Source: W-Chloroflexi-9 sp045863195
Lineage (GTDB): Bacteria > Chloroflexota > Dehalococcoidia > UBA2979
DNA length: 64,000 nt
Assembly (NCBI GenBank): GCA_045863195.1
Contig: BTUI01000009.1
Span: 62,001 to 126,000 of the forward strand
Reading direction: 5' to 3'
Shown: piece after piece, positions 1 through 8,851 of the stretch
How the letters are laid out: each line of letters opens with the position of its first letter
How positions within the stretch are numbered: position 1 is the stretch's first letter
The notes under the pieces: model-generated
The model's database searches: none
Told to the model about the DNA's origin: nothing
The model's input: the letters and a program-made list of their open reading frames with translations, nothing else
Program-made: the position numbers and the translations under genes

Positions 1-935
1 GACACGGGCTGAGATTGCGTCTCAGGTGGGAACACCCGGAACGGGTGCCACAATCCGAGGCCGGTGGCGGGTTCCAGCAGGGCGATCAGGTCACCGTCCG
101 GCCCGTAGCACCTCATCCGGGACGCCGTGGCGGGGTCCGCCGGGGCCGCTCCCGGGACGATCAGCACGTCCATCCCCTGCCGGACGCGCGCCGCCTCCCT
201 CGCTTCGAGGGTGACCGCGGGCCAGCCGCCGAGCACGATGTCCGGTGGCTGCACCAGCCCGGCGGCCTCACCCGCCTCCAGCAGCCGCACCGCCTCGTCC
301 AGCGGCGTCGCCTCATCGGCGAGGAACGGGCCGACCTGCGTGCGCCGCAACTCCGCGAGGTGCGCCCCCACGCCCAGTGTCTGGCCGGCGTCGTGCGCGA
401 GCGATCGGACATAAAACCCACGCCCGCACCGCACATCGAGGACGGCGCGCGGCCGCGACGGGTCTGACGCGTCCCACGAAACGACCTCGACGCCGTAGAT
501 CGTGACCGGGCGTTCCTCCAGGTCGAGCGGCTCACCGCGGCGGGCGGCGCTGTAGGCGGTGACGCCCGCGCGCTTCACCGCGCTGAAGGCGGGCGGGCGC
601 TGCATGATCTCGCCGTGGAACGGCGCAAGCGCCGCCTCCACCGCCTCGCGCGTCACGCCGGAGGCATCGTGCTCCTCGGTGACCTGGCCGTCCACGTCGT
701 AGGAGTCGGTGGCGACGCCGAAGACGACCTCCGCGAGGTAGCGCTTGCGGGCGTCCATCAGTTCATCGACGAGGCGGGTCGCCTCGCCCAGGGCGACGGG
801 GAGGACGCCGGTGGCGTTGGGGTCCAGGGTGCCGGCGTGGCCGACCCTGCGGATGCCGGCGGCGCGCCGCACGCGGCGCACCACGTCGAAGGAGGTGATC
901 CCCTTCGGCTTGTTGATGTTGATGAAGCCGCGCAG
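1..935 (-). CDS. truB: tRNA pseudouridine(55) synthase TruB (3' end outside window)
   Basis: Makes pseudouridine 55 in the T-arm of tRNA. The frame reads without stop from the left edge back to about 935 and shows the TruB signatures GFININKPKGITSFD, then GHAGTLDPNATG with the catalytic Asp at about residue 38, and later KRYLAEVVFG and RCGRGFYVRSLAHD. It is the last gene of the nusA-ylxR-infB-rbfA-truB string. There is no ATG, GTG or TTG near the family N-terminus; the only sensible initiator is CTG at 935-933, with GGGAG eight bases upstream, just after the rbfA stop. The C-terminus runs off the window. Family call is firm; the CTG start is inferred. Confidence 0.9.
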   Translation of the reverse strand, partial: MRGFININKPKGITSFDVVRRVRRAAGIRRVGHAGTLDPNATGVLPVALGEATRLVDELMDARKRYLAEVVFGVATDSYDVDGQVTEEHDASGVTREAVEAALAPFHGEIMQRPPAFSAVKRAGVTAYSAARRGEPLDLEERPVTIYGVEVVSWDASDPSRPRAVLDVRCGRGFYVRSLAHDAGQTLGVGAHLAELRRTQVGPFLADEATPLDEAVRLLEAGEAAGLVQPPDIVLGGWPAVTLEAREAARVRQGMDVLIVPGAAPADPATASRMRCYGPDGDLIALLEPATGLGLWHPFRVFPPETQSQPV

Positions 936-937
936 GA

Positions 938-1300
938 CTAGAGCTCCCGGCCCTCGGAGTGGGCCACATCCCGCAACAGGCGGGTCATGCGGTCCGCTTC
1001 TTCCATCGACTCGTCGAGGACGAAGGTGAGCTGGGGGACGCGCCGCATCCGCAGTTCGTGGTTCAACTCCCGGTGGAGGAACGGCGCGGAACGGGTGAGG
1101 GCGGCGATGACCTCGGTCTTCTGGGTGTCGTCGCCCATCACGGAGACCTTCACGCGCGCGTGGGCCAGGTCCGGGGAGACGTCCACCTCCGTGAAGGAGA
1201 AGAACGCGCCGTCCAGGCCGCGGTCTTTGACCCGCAGCCGCACCACGTCCGCCAGGGCGGCCTGGATGACGTCTCCGACCTTCTCCGTCCGCCTGCTCAG
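938..1300 (-). CDS. rbfA: 30S ribosome-binding factor RbfA
   Basis: Late 30S maturation factor with a KH-like fold. The 120-residue product begins LSRRTEKVGDVIQ, the usual RbfA N-terminus, and carries FFSFTEVDVSPDLAHARVKVSVMG and LRMRRVPQLTFVLDESMEEADRM-type segments. An upstream in-frame start inside infB (near 1378) would add 26 residues unlike the family. The likely initiator is CTG at 1300-1298, which overlaps the infB stop as CTGA and has GGAG eight bases before it. Length then matches the family. Sits between infB and truB, as in most bacteria. Family call firm, start codon inferred. Confidence 0.88.
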   Translation of the reverse strand: MSRRTEKVGDVIQAALADVVRLRVKDRGLDGAFFSFTEVDVSPDLAHARVKVSVMGDDTQKTEVIAALTRSAPFLHRELNHELRMRRVPQLTFVLDESMEEADRMTRLLRDVAHSEGREL

Positions 1301-3075
1301 CGCACCTGCTCCATGTGGTGGGTCAGGATCTGGTCGCCCTCTTCGAACCCGTCGAAGTTGGAGATCATGATGCCGCACTCCAGGCCGGCGTTGACCTCGC
1401 GCGCGTCCTCGTTCAGGCGCTTCAGCGACTCGATGATGCCCTCGTGGATCACCTTGCCACCGCGCATGACGCGGCAGCGGGAGCCGCGGGTGACGCTGCC
1501 CTCGCGCACGTAGGAGCCGGCGATGGCGTTGCGGCGGCTGACGCGGAAAATCTGGCGGACCTCCACCATGCCGTCCTGGACCTCCTTGTAGATGGGCTCC
1601 AGGAGGCCCTTCACGGCCTTCTCCACGTCCTCGATGATGTCGTAGATGATCCGGTAATCGCGGATCTCGATCTTCTCGTGGTCCGCCAAGCGGCGCGCGC
1701 CCGGCTCCGTCGTCACGTTGAAGGCGACGATGACGCCCTTCGAGGCGACCGCGAGCTGCACGTCCGACTCCGTCACGGAGCCGACCGAGGCGTGGATCAC
1801 GCGGACGTTGACCTCGTCCACGCTTAGTTCCTCGAGCGACTGCACGAGCGGGTCGATGGAGCCCTGGACGTCCGTCTTCAGGATCAGGTTGAAGTCGGTG
1901 ACGTTGCCCTTGTGGATCTCGCCGAAGAGCGAGTCCAGGGTGACGCCGGTGGCCTGCTGCTGCCCGGCCGCGATCGCGCGCTCGCGGGTGTCCGCCTCCG
2001 CGCGCGCTTCCTTTTCGTTCTTGCGGACGACGAAGCGCTCGCCCGCCGGGGGCACGTCGTTCAGGCCGAGGATCTCGACCGGCGTGCTCGGGCCGGCCTC
2101 CGCCAGCCGCTGGCCGGAGGCGTCCGTCATCGCCTTCACGCGCCCGTAGGCGAGGCCGGCGAGGATCGTGTCGCCGGCGCGCAGCGTGCCGGTCTGGACG
2201 AGGACGGTGGCGACGACGCCGCGGTGGCGGTCCGTCTTCGCCTCCAGCACCACGCCCACAGCGTCCTGGTCCGGGTTGGCGCGGAGGTCCTGCAGTTCGG
2301 CGACGACCTGCACGTTCTCCAGCAGCGTGTCGATGCCCTCGCCCTTCAGGGCGGAGATCGGGACGACGATCTGGTCGCCGCCGTACGCCTCCGGCACCAG
2401 CCCGACCTCGGTCAGTTGCTGCATGACGCGGTCCACATTGGCGTTGTTGGCGTCGATCTTGTTGACCGCGATCACCATCGGCACCTGCGCGGCCTTCACG
2501 TGGGCGAACGCCTCGCGCGTCTGCTGCATGATGCCGTCGTCCGCGGCGACCACGATGATCGCCACGTCCGTGACCATGGCGCCGCGCGCCCGCATCTGGG
2601 AGAAGGCCTGGTGGCCGGGGGTGTCGATGAACGTGATCAGGCGGCCGTCCGGGCCCTTCGCCTGGTACGCACCGATGTGCTGCGTGATGCCGCCGGCCTC
2701 GCCGCCGGCGACGTTCGCGTGACGGATGCGGTCCAGCAGCGTGGTCTTGCCGTGGTCGACGTGGCCGAGCACCGTGACGACCGCCGGGCGGGGCGCCAGC
2801 CCGGCGCCCTCCTCCACGATGCGGAGCGTGCGAGGCGCGTCCGGGGACGCGTCCGCTTCCGCAGCCGGCGCTGCGGTCTCGAACTCCTCCGGGGAGAAGC
2901 CCAGGTCGGCGGCGACGATGGCGGCGGTGTCGAAGTCGATGGTCTGCGTGATGGTGGCCATCACGCCGTTCTTCATCAGTTCCTTGATGATGTCGATGGC
3001 GGTGACGCCGAGGAGCTCAGCGAGCTCGCCGACGACGATGGCCGGGGGGATCCTCACGACCTGCTGGTTCGTCAT
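1297..3075 (-). CDS. infB: Translation initiation factor IF-2
   Basis: GTPase that places initiator tRNA on the 30S subunit. At 592 residues it is a compact IF-2 without the long low-complexity N-terminal extension of enterobacterial forms. Residues 1-60 form the N-terminal helical IF2_N module (IPPAIVVGELAELL). The G domain follows: GHVDHGKT at about 104-111, DTPGH at 151-155, NKID at 205-208. Domains II, III and C1/C2 follow, ending HMEQVR. The ATG overlaps the ylxR stop as ATGA, and the TGA overlaps the presumed rbfA start, so the genes are probably translationally coupled. Confidence 0.98.
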   Translation of the reverse strand: MTNQQVVRIPPAIVVGELAELLGVTAIDIIKELMKNGVMATITQTIDFDTAAIVAADLGFSPEEFETAAPAAEADASPDAPRTLRIVEEGAGLAPRPAVVTVLGHVDHGKTTLLDRIRHANVAGGEAGGITQHIGAYQAKGPDGRLITFIDTPGHQAFSQMRARGAMVTDVAIIVVAADDGIMQQTREAFAHVKAAQVPMVIAVNKIDANNANVDRVMQQLTEVGLVPEAYGGDQIVVPISALKGEGIDTLLENVQVVAELQDLRANPDQDAVGVVLEAKTDRHRGVVATVLVQTGTLRAGDTILAGLAYGRVKAMTDASGQRLAEAGPSTPVEILGLNDVPPAGERFVVRKNEKEARAEADTRERAIAAGQQQATGVTLDSLFGEIHKGNVTDFNLILKTDVQGSIDPLVQSLEELSVDEVNVRVIHASVGSVTESDVQLAVASKGVIVAFNVTTEPGARRLADHEKIEIRDYRIIYDIIEDVEKAVKGLLEPIYKEVQDGMVEVRQIFRVSRRNAIAGSYVREGSVTRGSRCRVMRGGKVIHEGIIESLKRLNEDAREVNAGLECGIMISNFDGFEEGDQILTHHMEQVR

Positions 3076-3428
3076 GCGTCGCCTTCTCTCTCGTCGCCGC
3101 CGGTGCGGTCGGCGTCGTCTGTCTGCGTGGTGAAGCGCTCGGCGTGGGCCAGCAGGGCCGCGCGGTCCGCTTCGGTGATGGTGGCGCGCAGGCTGGCCGC
3201 CAGCGCGCCCTTCAATGCCCGGGTCCAGCAGGAGGCCTGCCGGCAGAGGTAGGCACCGCGCCCAGGGGCACGTCGCCGGCCTTCGTCGACGACGACCGGG
3301 CCTTCGGGCGACCGGACGAGGCGGACGAAGGAGGACTGGTCACCGCTTCGCCGGCACGCCACGCAGGTGCGCTGCGGAGCGGGCCGGTCGGTCCCGGGCC
3401 TAGTAGTCGTCCTCGTCGTCGCCCTCAT
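3072..3428 (-). CDS. ylxR: YlxR family RNA-binding protein
   Basis: Small basic protein (118 residues) of the YlxR/DUF448 family, nearly always found between nusA and infB and thought to bind RNA. The family signatures are visible: RTCVACRR (Cys22, Cys25) and GRGAYLCR near residue 60, with the VVVDEGRRRAPGRGAY strand-turn. A Thr/Arg-rich N-terminus and an acidic C-terminal tail flank the core. The ATG lies inside the end of nusA, a 29-base overlap in another frame, and its stop overlaps infB as ATGA. A later start would remove little of the core, so the first 15 residues are the uncertain part. Confidence 0.93.
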   Translation of the reverse strand: MRATTRTTTRPGTDRPAPQRTCVACRRSGDQSSFVRLVRSPEGPVVVDEGRRRAPGRGAYLCRQASCWTRALKGALAASLRATITEADRAALLAHAERFTTQTDDADRTGGDEREGDA

Positions 3429-5031
3429 CGTCGTCCAGGAAGTCGTCGCCCTTCAGCGCGGCTTCGATCTCCTCGTCGTCGACCTCGAACCGACGGCCAG
3501 CGCCACCGCGCTGCGGGCCAGCGGCACGCACGCGCTGGGCCGGGCCGGGCCGGCGCGCCTTGCGCTTCGCCGCCGCACCGCGCCGGAGCGCGTCCGGGTC
3601 TTCTTCTTCGATGCGCAGTTCGCCGATCTCCTCGGCGAAGCGGAGGCCGGTGGGGGACTCGCGCTCGCGGCGCGGGGCCGCCGGCGTCTCGACCGCGGGG
3701 GCCGCCGCCACCGGCTCCTCGTCCTCCTCCACGAACGCCGCCAGCACCTCCTGCTCGGGGGTGAGGCGCACGTCCTCCTCTTCCTCCTCGTGCTTCGGCG
3801 CGACGGGGCGAGGCGTGAGCGGGGCGCGCTCGCCGGGCAGGCCCGGGCGGGCGTAGGCCGCCTGGGATGGCGCGACGATGTCCGGTAGCGGGGCAACCTC
3901 CGCGGCCGCGGCCGCAGCGCGCTCCACCGGGATCGCGTCCATGTTCGGCTCCGGGGGCGGGTAGAGGTCGTCCCCGGCGGAGATGACCGCGCTCTCCGCG
4001 CGGATGTCGATGCGGCGGCCGGTCAACTGGGCGGCCAGGCGGGCGTTCTGCCCCTCCTTGCCGATCGCCAGGCTCAACTGCTTGTCCGGCACGGCGAGGA
4101 ACGCGGTGTTGGTGTCCCGGTCGATGCGGACGGAGACGACCTCCGCCGGGCTCAGGGCGTTGGCGACGTACGCCTCCTCCACCGGGTCCCAGCGGATGAT
4201 GTCCAGGCGCTCGCCGCCCAGTTCGTTCACGATGTTCTGGATGCGCGAGCCGCGCACGCCCACGCACGCACCGATCGGGTCGATGCCGTGCTGGCGGGAG
4301 ATGACCGCGATCTTCGCGCGGTGGCCGGCGTCACGGGCGATGCCCATGATCTCGACCGCGCCGCGCGCGATCTCCGGGATCTCGAGTTCGAACAACCGCC
4401 GCAGCAGGTTCGGGTGGGAGCGGGAGACCACGACCTGCGGGCCCTTGGAGGCCTTGTAGACCTCCTTCACGTACACGCGCAGGCGCTGGCCCACGCGGTA
4501 GTGCTCCGCGCGGACCTGCTCCGCGGACGGCAGGACGGCCTCCGTGCGGCCCAGGTCCAGGATCACCTGGCGGCGGCCGCCCTCTACGCGCAGCACCGTG
4601 CCGGAGACGAGTTCGCCTTCCTTGCCGGTGAAGTCCTCGAAGACCGACTCGCGCTCCGCCTCGCGCAGGCGCTGCAGCACGACCTGCTTCGCGGTCTGCG
4701 CGGCGATGCGCCCGGCCTGCGCCGAGGCCTGCACCTCCTCGAGGACGAAGTCGCCGACCTTCTTGCCCGGGAAGCCCATGGCGGCGGCGCGCTCCGGCGA
4801 GACCTGGATCTCGTCGTCCTCGATGTCGTCGTCGTTCATGACCTCGTACTGGCGGAAGTACTTGATGTCACCGGAGTCCCGGTTGATCTGGACCTTCACG
4901 TCCGCGTACTGCAGGTCGTCCTTCTTGAGCGCGGACGCCATGGCGGCTTCGACCGCGGCGAACACCGTTGCCGTGTCGAGGTTCTTCTCCGCCGACAACT
5001 GGCTGATGGCGATCACGAACTCGTTCTTCAT
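3400..5031 (-). CDS. nusA: Transcription termination/antitermination protein NusA
   Basis: RNA polymerase-associated factor that stimulates pausing and intrinsic termination and takes part in antitermination. The 543 residues comprise the N-terminal polymerase-binding domain (about 1-130), an S1 domain (EGELVSGTVLRVEGGRRQVI), and two KH domains, with the signatures IGACVGVRGSRIQNI and AIGKEGQNARLAAQLTGRR. A roughly 180-residue Pro/Ala/acidic tail follows, ending in an Asp/Glu run. The tail is not the paired helix-hairpin repeat of E. coli NusA. rimP, the usual upstream partner, is absent: the first upstream gene is divergent. The gene heads the operon and has its own promoter and a leader hairpin. 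Confidence 0.97.
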   Translation of the reverse strand: MKNEFVIAISQLSAEKNLDTATVFAAVEAAMASALKKDDLQYADVKVQINRDSGDIKYFRQYEVMNDDDIEDDEIQVSPERAAAMGFPGKKVGDFVLEEVQASAQAGRIAAQTAKQVVLQRLREAERESVFEDFTGKEGELVSGTVLRVEGGRRQVILDLGRTEAVLPSAEQVRAEHYRVGQRLRVYVKEVYKASKGPQVVVSRSHPNLLRRLFELEIPEIARGAVEIMGIARDAGHRAKIAVISRQHGIDPIGACVGVRGSRIQNIVNELGGERLDIIRWDPVEEAYVANALSPAEVVSVRIDRDTNTAFLAVPDKQLSLAIGKEGQNARLAAQLTGRRIDIRAESAVISAGDDLYPPPEPNMDAIPVERAAAAAAEVAPLPDIVAPSQAAYARPGLPGERAPLTPRPVAPKHEEEEEDVRLTPEQEVLAAFVEEDEEPVAAAPAVETPAAPRRERESPTGLRFAEEIGELRIEEEDPDALRRGAAAKRKARRPGPAQRVRAAGPQRGGAGRRFEVDDEEIEAALKGDDFLDDDEGDDEDDY

Positions 5032-5101
5032 TCGGTCATCCGTACCCGGGGGGTGCTCCCGGCTGCGCGGGCCGCCGACACGGCTACCCGGTGCGACTCA
5101 A

Positions 5102-5128
5102 CAAAAAACGTGGGCACCGGGCCCACGT
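5102..5128 (-). terminator. Intrinsic terminator-like hairpin in the nusA leader
   Basis: Read on the minus strand: an 8-bp perfect stem ACGTGGGC (5128-5121), loop CCGGT, arm GCCCACGT (5115-5108), followed at once by a run of T (5107-5103). This is a textbook intrinsic terminator. It lies only about 20 bases past the inferred start point of the nusA transcript and 71 bases before the nusA start, so it can only act on that transcript as an attenuator, or on readthrough antisense to the divergent gene. Confidence 0.75.
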
Positions 5129-5153
5129 CTCGATGAGAGGCGCTGCGAGGAAC

Positions 5154-5183
5154 ATCGTACCAGTCTTACCGCGCTGCCCTCAA
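5154..5183 (-). promoter_or_regulatory. Promoter of the nusA-ylxR-infB-rbfA-truB operon
   Basis: Minus-strand -35 TTGAGG (5183-5178), 18-bp spacer, -10 TACGAT (5159-5154). Initiation would fall near 5147, giving a leader of about 115 bases that includes the hairpin at 5102-5128. Placed by pattern matching only. Confidence 0.55.
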
Positions 5184-5269
5184 GCATTCCGGACACCGGC
5201 CGATGATCCCCGTATCCCACCGGCGCGCCCTGTGCGCCGCCGCGTCTGGATCGAGGAAGGCAGCCGCCC

Positions 5270-6493
5270 GTGCGACGCGTCTACCTGGACGACCCGCTCG
5301 TGGAGGGCGCCACCCTGGCCCGCGACATCGTCGGGCCCGGCGGCGACCCGATCGCCCGCGCCGGGCACCGCCTGGCCGGGCGCGCGCTCCGGGCGCTGGC
5401 GGAGCGGGGCGCCACCGTCTGCTACGTGGAGGACGAGGCTGGCGCCGGCGTGGACGCGGCCCCGCTCCCCGACCACCCGGCCGTGGAGGCCACCCGGAAC
5501 GCCCTGTCGGAGTTGTGCCGCGTCCTTGCGCGCGACCTCGGGCCCCTCCAGCGCCACCCCACCTCCCGGGCGTTGGAGGAGATCAAGAACGCGCGGCCGT
5601 TGAAGACGGCGGCGTTCGCGCTGGACGGCGTCCGGGCCACCGCGCCCGCGTTGGCTGGCGCCGCACGGAATGTGTCCGGCGCGGCCGGGCTCCTGTTCGA
5701 CCGCCATCCCACCGATGACCTGGTGGGGCACTCCGTCCACGTTGCCGTCATCGCCGGCCGCCTCGGCGCGGCGATCGGCTTCTCCGAGAACGACCTGGCG
5801 ACGACGGTGTTCGCGGCCCTGCTCCACGACCTCGGCCTGCTGGCCGTGCCGGACGAGGTCCGGCGGACGCCCGAGGCGCGGCGGAGCCCCGCGGAGCAGC
5901 GGCGGTGGGAGGACCACACGCTCCTGGGCGAGATGATCCTCGGCCCGGCCTCGCTCCGCACGCCAGCGGTGCCGATCGTCGCGGTCGAGCACCACGAGTC
6001 GCAGAACGGCGCCGGGTTCCCGCGCGGCCTGACCGGCGGCAACCGCATCCTGCGAGCCGCGGAGCACGCCGCCGACCGCACCCGCATCGCCCTGGTCTCC
6101 GAGGTCATCGCCACGGCCGACCGCTACGAGCGCCTGGTGGCGCCGGCCGTGGGGACACGGCCGCTCAGCGCCGCGGCCGCACGCACCGTGCTCACCGTGG
6201 AAGCCGGCGCGGTGCTGAACGCGGAGGTGGTGGCGCGCATGCTCGATGTGATCCCGGCGTGGCCGCTGGGGAGCGAGGTGCGGCTGCACGGCGGTGAGCA
6301 TGACGGCGCGCACGCGGTGGTCACGGGCTTCGACGCACGGCTCCCCGAGCGTCCAGCGGTGCGCGTCTTCGCGGACGCCTCGCGACGCCCGGTGGAGCCG
6401 GTCGACCTGGACCTGCGCGAGGCGCCGGCGCTGATGCTGGAGCCGGTCGACCTGCCCTCGCAGGCGCCGGGTCTCGCGGCGGGACGCGCCTAG
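5270..6493 (+). CDS. HD-GYP-type phosphohydrolase domain protein
   Basis: 407-residue protein. The central and C-terminal region carries the HD metal-binding motif (His186-Asp187 in LLHDLGLL) and an HHESQNGAGFPRGL segment (241-254), a close variant of the HHExxdGxGYP signature of HD-GYP domains, with Phe in place of Tyr. HD-GYP proteins usually hydrolyse cyclic di-GMP; whether this one does is not shown by sequence. Residues 1-90 are a separate N-terminal region without a recognised domain, and the last 90 residues may form a small beta domain. The GTG start follows AGGAAGG at good spacing. The stop overlaps the convergent proS stop within CTAG. Confidence 0.8.
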   Translation: MRRVYLDDPLVEGATLARDIVGPGGDPIARAGHRLAGRALRALAERGATVCYVEDEAGAGVDAAPLPDHPAVEATRNALSELCRVLARDLGPLQRHPTSRALEEIKNARPLKTAAFALDGVRATAPALAGAARNVSGAAGLLFDRHPTDDLVGHSVHVAVIAGRLGAAIGFSENDLATTVFAALLHDLGLLAVPDEVRRTPEARRSPAEQRRWEDHTLLGEMILGPASLRTPAVPIVAVEHHESQNGAGFPRGLTGGNRILRAAEHAADRTRIALVSEVIATADRYERLVAPAVGTRPLSAAAARTVLTVEAGAVLNAEVVARMLDVIPAWPLGSEVRLHGGEHDGAHAVVTGFDARLPERPAVRVFADASRRPVEPVDLDLREAPALMLEPVDLPSQAPGLAAGRA

Positions 6494-8262
6494 CGGGCGC
6501 GGGCCCGGCGCTCCGCGGCGTCCACCGTCAGCGCCTCGATCAGCCCGCGCTTCGCCGCCAGCACGCGTTCGACCACCTCCGCGCGCGGCAGGTTCTCGCC
6601 CTCGCCCGTGGCGCGCACCTTGAACTCGACGACGCCTGCCGCCGTGTTGCGGCTGGAGACGGTGAGGCGCAGCGGCATGCCGATCAGGTCGGCGTCGTTG
6701 AACTTCACGCCCGGTCGCTCGTCGCGGTCGTCGAAGATCACCTGCAGCCCGGCGGCGCGCAGCTCGTCGTAGAGCGCTTCCGCATCCGCGCGTGCCGCCT
6801 CGTCACGGTCGAGCCCAATGCCCACCATGTGCACGTCGTACGGCGCGATCGAGGCGGGCCAGCAGATGCCGGCGTCGTCATGGTTCGCCTCCACCGCGGC
6901 GGAGAGCACGCGCTCCACGCCGATGCCGTAGCAGCCCATTGTGGGCATGACCTGGCCGCCGTCCTGGCCGAGGACGTTCACGTTGAACGCCTTCGTGTAG
7001 ACGTACTGCAGGCGGAAGACGTGGCCCATCTCGATGCCGCGGGAGGACTGGAGCGTGCCGCCGCAGCGGGCGCAGCCATGCCCGGCGCGCGCGCTCGCGA
7101 TGTCCGCCACCGGTGCCTGCCAGTCCCGCCCGAAGTTCACGTTGCGCAGGTGCCAGCCGGGCCGGTTCGCGCCGGCCACGAGGTTCGGCGACCCCTCGAG
7201 CGAGAGGTCCGCGATCACGCGCACGCCGTCACGCACGCCGATCGGCGAGGCGTAGCCGGCGACCAGCCCGTACTCCGCCACCTCCGCGTCCAGCATCGGC
7301 CGCAGGTCGACGTTGCCGCCGAGCGCGTTCATCAACTTGACCTCGTTCACCTCGAGGTCGCCGCGCACCACGGCGAAGACGGGCGTGCCGCGCTTGCCGT
7401 CCTTCGGCGTCGCCATCATGAAGACGGCCTTCGCCGTCTGCTTCGGCTCGATCCCGAGGAACGCGGCGAGGTCCTCGATGGTGGTGACGCCGGGCGTCTC
7501 GACCTCCTCGGTCGGGAGCGGCTCACCCGCGACGGCGGTGGGGCGGACGAATTCCGCCTTCTCGGTGTTCGCCGCGTAGTCGCAGGAGTCGCAGTAGACG
7601 ATCGTGTCCTCGCCGTACTCGGTGAAGAAGATGAACTCCTGCGACCCCTTGCCGCCGATGGCGCCGGAGTCAGCCTCCACCGCCACCGTCGGCACGCCGC
7701 AGCGCGCGAAGATGCGGCGGTACGCCTGGAACATCGCCGCGTAGGAGCGGTCGAGGCCGGCGTCGTCCGCGTCGAAGGAGTAGGCGTCCTTCATCGTGAA
7801 CTCGCGCACGCGCACCAGGCCCCCGCGGGGGCGAGCCTCGTCGCGGAACTTCCGCTGCAGCTGGTACAGGGTGGCGGGCAGGTCGCGGTAGGACTGGGCG
7901 TGGTCCTGGAAGAGGCGCGTCACGACCTCCTCGTGCGTCGGCCCCAGGGCCAGGCCGCGCTCGCGGCGGTCGCGGAGGTGGAAGAGCACGTCGCCCAGGG
8001 CGGCCTCGCGGCCGGACTGCTCCCAGAGTTCGACCGGCTGCAGCGCGGGGAGGTACACCTCCTGCGCGCCGGCGGCGTCCATCTCCTCGCGGATGACCTG
8101 CTCGATCTTCAGGCGCGCGCGGTTGCCCAGCGGCAGGAAGGAGTAGACGCCCGACATCAACTGGTCGATGTACCCGCCGCGCAGCAGCAGGCCGTGGGCC
8201 GGCGTCTCCGCCTCGTTGGGGAACTCGCGCAGGGTGTGGCCGAACAGTCGTGACATTCGCAT
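6490..8262 (-). CDS. proS: Proline--tRNA ligase
   Basis: Class II aminoacyl-tRNA synthetase charging tRNA-Pro, 590 residues. It is the bacterial-type form with the editing (INS) domain between motifs 2 and 3. The N-terminus shows HGLLLRGGYIDQLMSGVYSFLPLG, then GPTHEEVVTRLF and FRDEARPRGGLVRVREFTMKDAYSF; motif 3 is MPTMGCYGIGVERVLSA, followed by the anticodon-binding domain. The ATG at 8262 is preceded by TAGACT with seven bases between, so the transcript may be leaderless; an internal ATG at 8256 is the alternative. No T-box leader is present. Confidence 0.97.
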   Translation of the reverse strand: MRMSRLFGHTLREFPNEAETPAHGLLLRGGYIDQLMSGVYSFLPLGNRARLKIEQVIREEMDAAGAQEVYLPALQPVELWEQSGREAALGDVLFHLRDRRERGLALGPTHEEVVTRLFQDHAQSYRDLPATLYQLQRKFRDEARPRGGLVRVREFTMKDAYSFDADDAGLDRSYAAMFQAYRRIFARCGVPTVAVEADSGAIGGKGSQEFIFFTEYGEDTIVYCDSCDYAANTEKAEFVRPTAVAGEPLPTEEVETPGVTTIEDLAAFLGIEPKQTAKAVFMMATPKDGKRGTPVFAVVRGDLEVNEVKLMNALGGNVDLRPMLDAEVAEYGLVAGYASPIGVRDGVRVIADLSLEGSPNLVAGANRPGWHLRNVNFGRDWQAPVADIASARAGHGCARCGGTLQSSRGIEMGHVFRLQYVYTKAFNVNVLGQDGGQVMPTMGCYGIGVERVLSAAVEANHDDAGICWPASIAPYDVHMVGIGLDRDEAARADAEALYDELRAAGLQVIFDDRDERPGVKFNDADLIGMPLRLTVSSRNTAAGVVEFKVRATGEGENLPRAEVVERVLAAKRGLIEALTVDAAERRARAR

Positions 8263-8269
8263 GGGCGTG

Positions 8270-8275
8270 AGTCTA
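8270..8275 (-). promoter_or_regulatory. -10 box of a possibly leaderless proS transcript
   Basis: Minus-strand TAGACT ends seven bases before the proS ATG at 8262, too close for a leader with a ribosome-binding site. It belongs to the recurrent TANNNT-N6 arrangement also seen before the genes starting at 25184, 25894, 36422, 37148, 40015, 50370 and 54415. Confidence 0.55.
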
Positions 8276-8341
8276 CGTTCGGGCCGGTGAGCGGGCTAGG
8301 GAGCGCTCCCTCCAGTACGCTCGATCCGAGGAGCAGCGCGC

Positions 8342-8833
8342 ATGACCGACACCACCGAGGCGACCGCGAACCCGCCCGTCCCGCCCTCCCGGCGGCCGCG
8401 CGACGAGTTCGGGCGGCCGTTGCCGGCCGGCTCAGCGAGCCGCCTCGCGCTCCCCGACTTCGACGCCATGACGATGGACGTGGCCCACCTGGAGGCGATC
8501 CGCCTCTTCGACGAGGGCAACTACTTCGGCGCGCACGAGGCGTGGGAGACGTGCTGGGCGCTCAGCAAGGACAGCCACGAGGAGGAGTTCTTCAAGGGGC
8601 TGGCGCAACTGGGCGCGGGGTACACCCACTGGATGCGCGGCAACGCGCACGGCGTGGTCGCGCTCCTCGGGCGCGCGCTCGACCGCATCGGCCTCATGGG
8701 GTCGCCGTACGGTGGCGTGGACATCGAGGCGTTCATCGCACAGGTGTCGGAGGTGCGGGCGCTGGCGCAGGGCGCGGAGGCCGCCGGCGCGCCGCTCCCC
8801 AATCTTCCTCGACGCCCCGTCCCGCGCGCCTGA
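8342..8833 (+). CDS. DUF309 domain-containing protein
   Basis: 163-residue protein. It carries the DUF309 pattern: EAIRLFDEGNYFGAHEAWETCW near residues 45-65, then EEFFKGLAQLGAGYTHWMRGN. This is a helical family of unknown biochemical role, widespread in Chloroflexota, cyanobacteria and firmicutes. A Pro-rich N-terminus of about 35 residues precedes the domain. GAGGAG stands nine bases before the ATG, and TACGCT at 8316-8321 could be its -10 box. It is convergent with the isomerase gene downstream. Confidence 0.82.
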   Translation: MTDTTEATANPPVPPSRRPRDEFGRPLPAGSASRLALPDFDAMTMDVAHLEAIRLFDEGNYFGAHEAWETCWALSKDSHEEEFFKGLAQLGAGYTHWMRGNAHGVVALLGRALDRIGLMGSPYGGVDIEAFIAQVSEVRALAQGAEAAGAPLPNLPRRPVPRA

Positions 8834-8851
8834 CGGAGGCGGTCGACCGGG

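Noticed and set aside
1912..3252. 446-codon plus-strand frame over infB
   Set aside because: Antisense shadow of infB; composition is that of a complement of a high-GC gene.
6829..8253. 474-codon plus-strand frame over proS
   Set aside because: Antisense shadow of proS with no domains; proS is unambiguous.
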